From positions 1,116,001-1,180,000 of the forward strand of contig NZ_LS999833.1 of the NCBI RefSeq assembly GCF_900537175.1: DNA of 64,000 bases, read 5' to 3'. The position numbers and the translations under genes are program-made. Origin of the DNA: Lentilitoribacter sp. Alg239-R112 (lineage in GTDB: Bacteria; Pseudomonadota; Alphaproteobacteria; Rhizobiales; Rhizobiaceae). Shown one piece after another: positions 63,457-64,000 of this stretch (the stretch's first letter is position 1; each line of letters begins with the position of its first letter). The notes under the pieces are model-generated. The model had not been told where the DNA came from. It saw only the letters and a list, made by a program, of their open reading frames with translations, and made no database searches.

Positions 63457-64000
63457 ATGACACTTCCTAATCCCGCGGAGCGAAACCCGCTTGTCTTGCC
63501 AGATGGTTCGCGCGACAGCGCAACGGTCTTTTTAAACGCCGTTATCGATCATCCGAATATCGAGGTGGGCGCCTATACGTATTACCATGATGATGATCAT
63601 CCTGAGGATTATGCGCGCACGCTTGCGCCATATCTGTTTCCCGGAGCGCCAGAGGCATTGCAGATCGGCAAATTTTGCCAGATCGCCAAGGGCGTGCAAT
63701 TTATAACAGCAACCGCAAACCATCCCATGACGGGCATTTCAACCTATCCATTCGCCATTTTCAATTCCGAACGTTTTGGCACCTATCGCGCCAGTCTGCC
63801 ACGGGGCGAAGACACTGTGATTGGCAATGATTGCTGGATCGGACGCGAAGCCGTCATCATGCCCGGTGCTACACTTGGCAATGGAGTCATCGTGGCCACG
63901 CGCGCGGTGGTGACTGGCCATGTGCCAGACTATGCTATTGTGGGCGGCAATCCGGCCAAGGTGATCAGAAAGCGCTTCTCAAAAAGCGACATTGCAAAAC
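63457..64000 (+). CDS. CatB-related O-acetyltransferase (hexapeptide repeat), 3' end beyond the window
   Basis: 181 codons from ATG 63457 run open to the window end. Left-handed beta-helix acyltransferase of the xenobiotic/chloramphenicol (CatB/Vat) type: GAYTYYHDDDHPEDYA, IGKFCQIAKGVQFITATANH (active-site His in NHP), YPFAIF, then hexapeptide turns GNDCWIGREAVIMPGATLGN and GGNPAKVIRKRF. It transfers acetyl from acetyl-CoA to a hydroxyl of a small molecule; antibiotics are possible but not implied. GC content is visibly higher than in most of the window. Confidence 0.88.
   Translation, partial: MTLPNPAERNPLVLPDGSRDSATVFLNAVIDHPNIEVGAYTYYHDDDHPEDYARTLAPYLFPGAPEALQIGKFCQIAKGVQFITATANHPMTGISTYPFAIFNSERFGTYRASLPRGEDTVIGNDCWIGREAVIMPGATLGNGVIVATRAVVTGHVPDYAIVGGNPAKVIRKRFSKSDIAK

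Overview
The window looks like a chromosomal segment of a low-GC, probably marine or host-associated alphaproteobacterium of the Hyphomicrobiales. The best evidence is the conserved run murA - DUF2948 - hisD - UPF0262 - low-molecular-weight phosphatase - infA - maf - yacG - tRNA-Phe, together with rhizobial-style ccoNOQP/ccoGHIS clusters and an FnrL-type regulator. The genus cannot be fixed from sequence reading alone.

Layout. 1-7.0 kb: a LacI-type repressor divergent from a sugar ABC transporter operon (ATPase, binding protein, two permeases) that ends in a four-histidine cytochrome b561-like membrane protein. Two decayed IS110-family copies in opposite orientation bracket this block (490-660 and 7029-7955). 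8.0-13.1 kb: two secreted proteins (one with a von Willebrand A domain), a LuxR-type regulator without a LuxI, and two paralogous small lipoproteins. Two nearly identical 18-bp dyads lie at the promoters and suggest one regulon. 14.2-16.3 kb: an autotransporter. 16.4-17.0 kb: a broken gene.

17.26-29.74 kb is an integrated genomic island. A tyrosine recombinase appears to have inserted it into the anticodon loop of a tRNA-Thr(GGT) gene: the 3' half of that tRNA is at 17217-17261 and the 5' half at 29736-29772. The island carries its own complete tRNA-Thr(GGT) at 29552-29626, whose T-arm differs by compensated base changes. Cargo is a type I restriction-modification operon (hsdM-hsdS-hsdR plus an overlapping YgjP-like metallopeptidase), the integrase, an AlpA-like regulator, an XRE regulator and three proteins of unknown function.

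29.9-38.5 kb is core chromosome: the murA-to-yacG block, tRNA-Phe, recQ and an SDR dehydrogenase. 38.6-49.4 kb is a microaerobic module: ccoNOQP (cbb3 oxidase), ccoGHIS (assembly and copper loading), a hemerythrin-like protein, oxygen-independent coproporphyrinogen oxidase and an Fnr regulator with all four cluster cysteines. FNR boxes sit at both cco promoters. 49.6-56.0 kb is a TRAP dicarboxylate-type transporter (dctPQM) divergent from dctBD. The DctD AAA+ domain has lost the residues needed for sigma-54 activation, and a perfect 20-bp palindrome occupies the divergent promoter. 56-57 kb holds IS6-family remnants. 57-64 kb contains a CysQ-like phosphatase, a GGDEF-EAL protein, a phytanoyl-CoA dioxygenase-type protein, a MATE exporter, a DUF2239 protein preceded by two dyads, and a CatB-type acetyltransferase cut by the window end.
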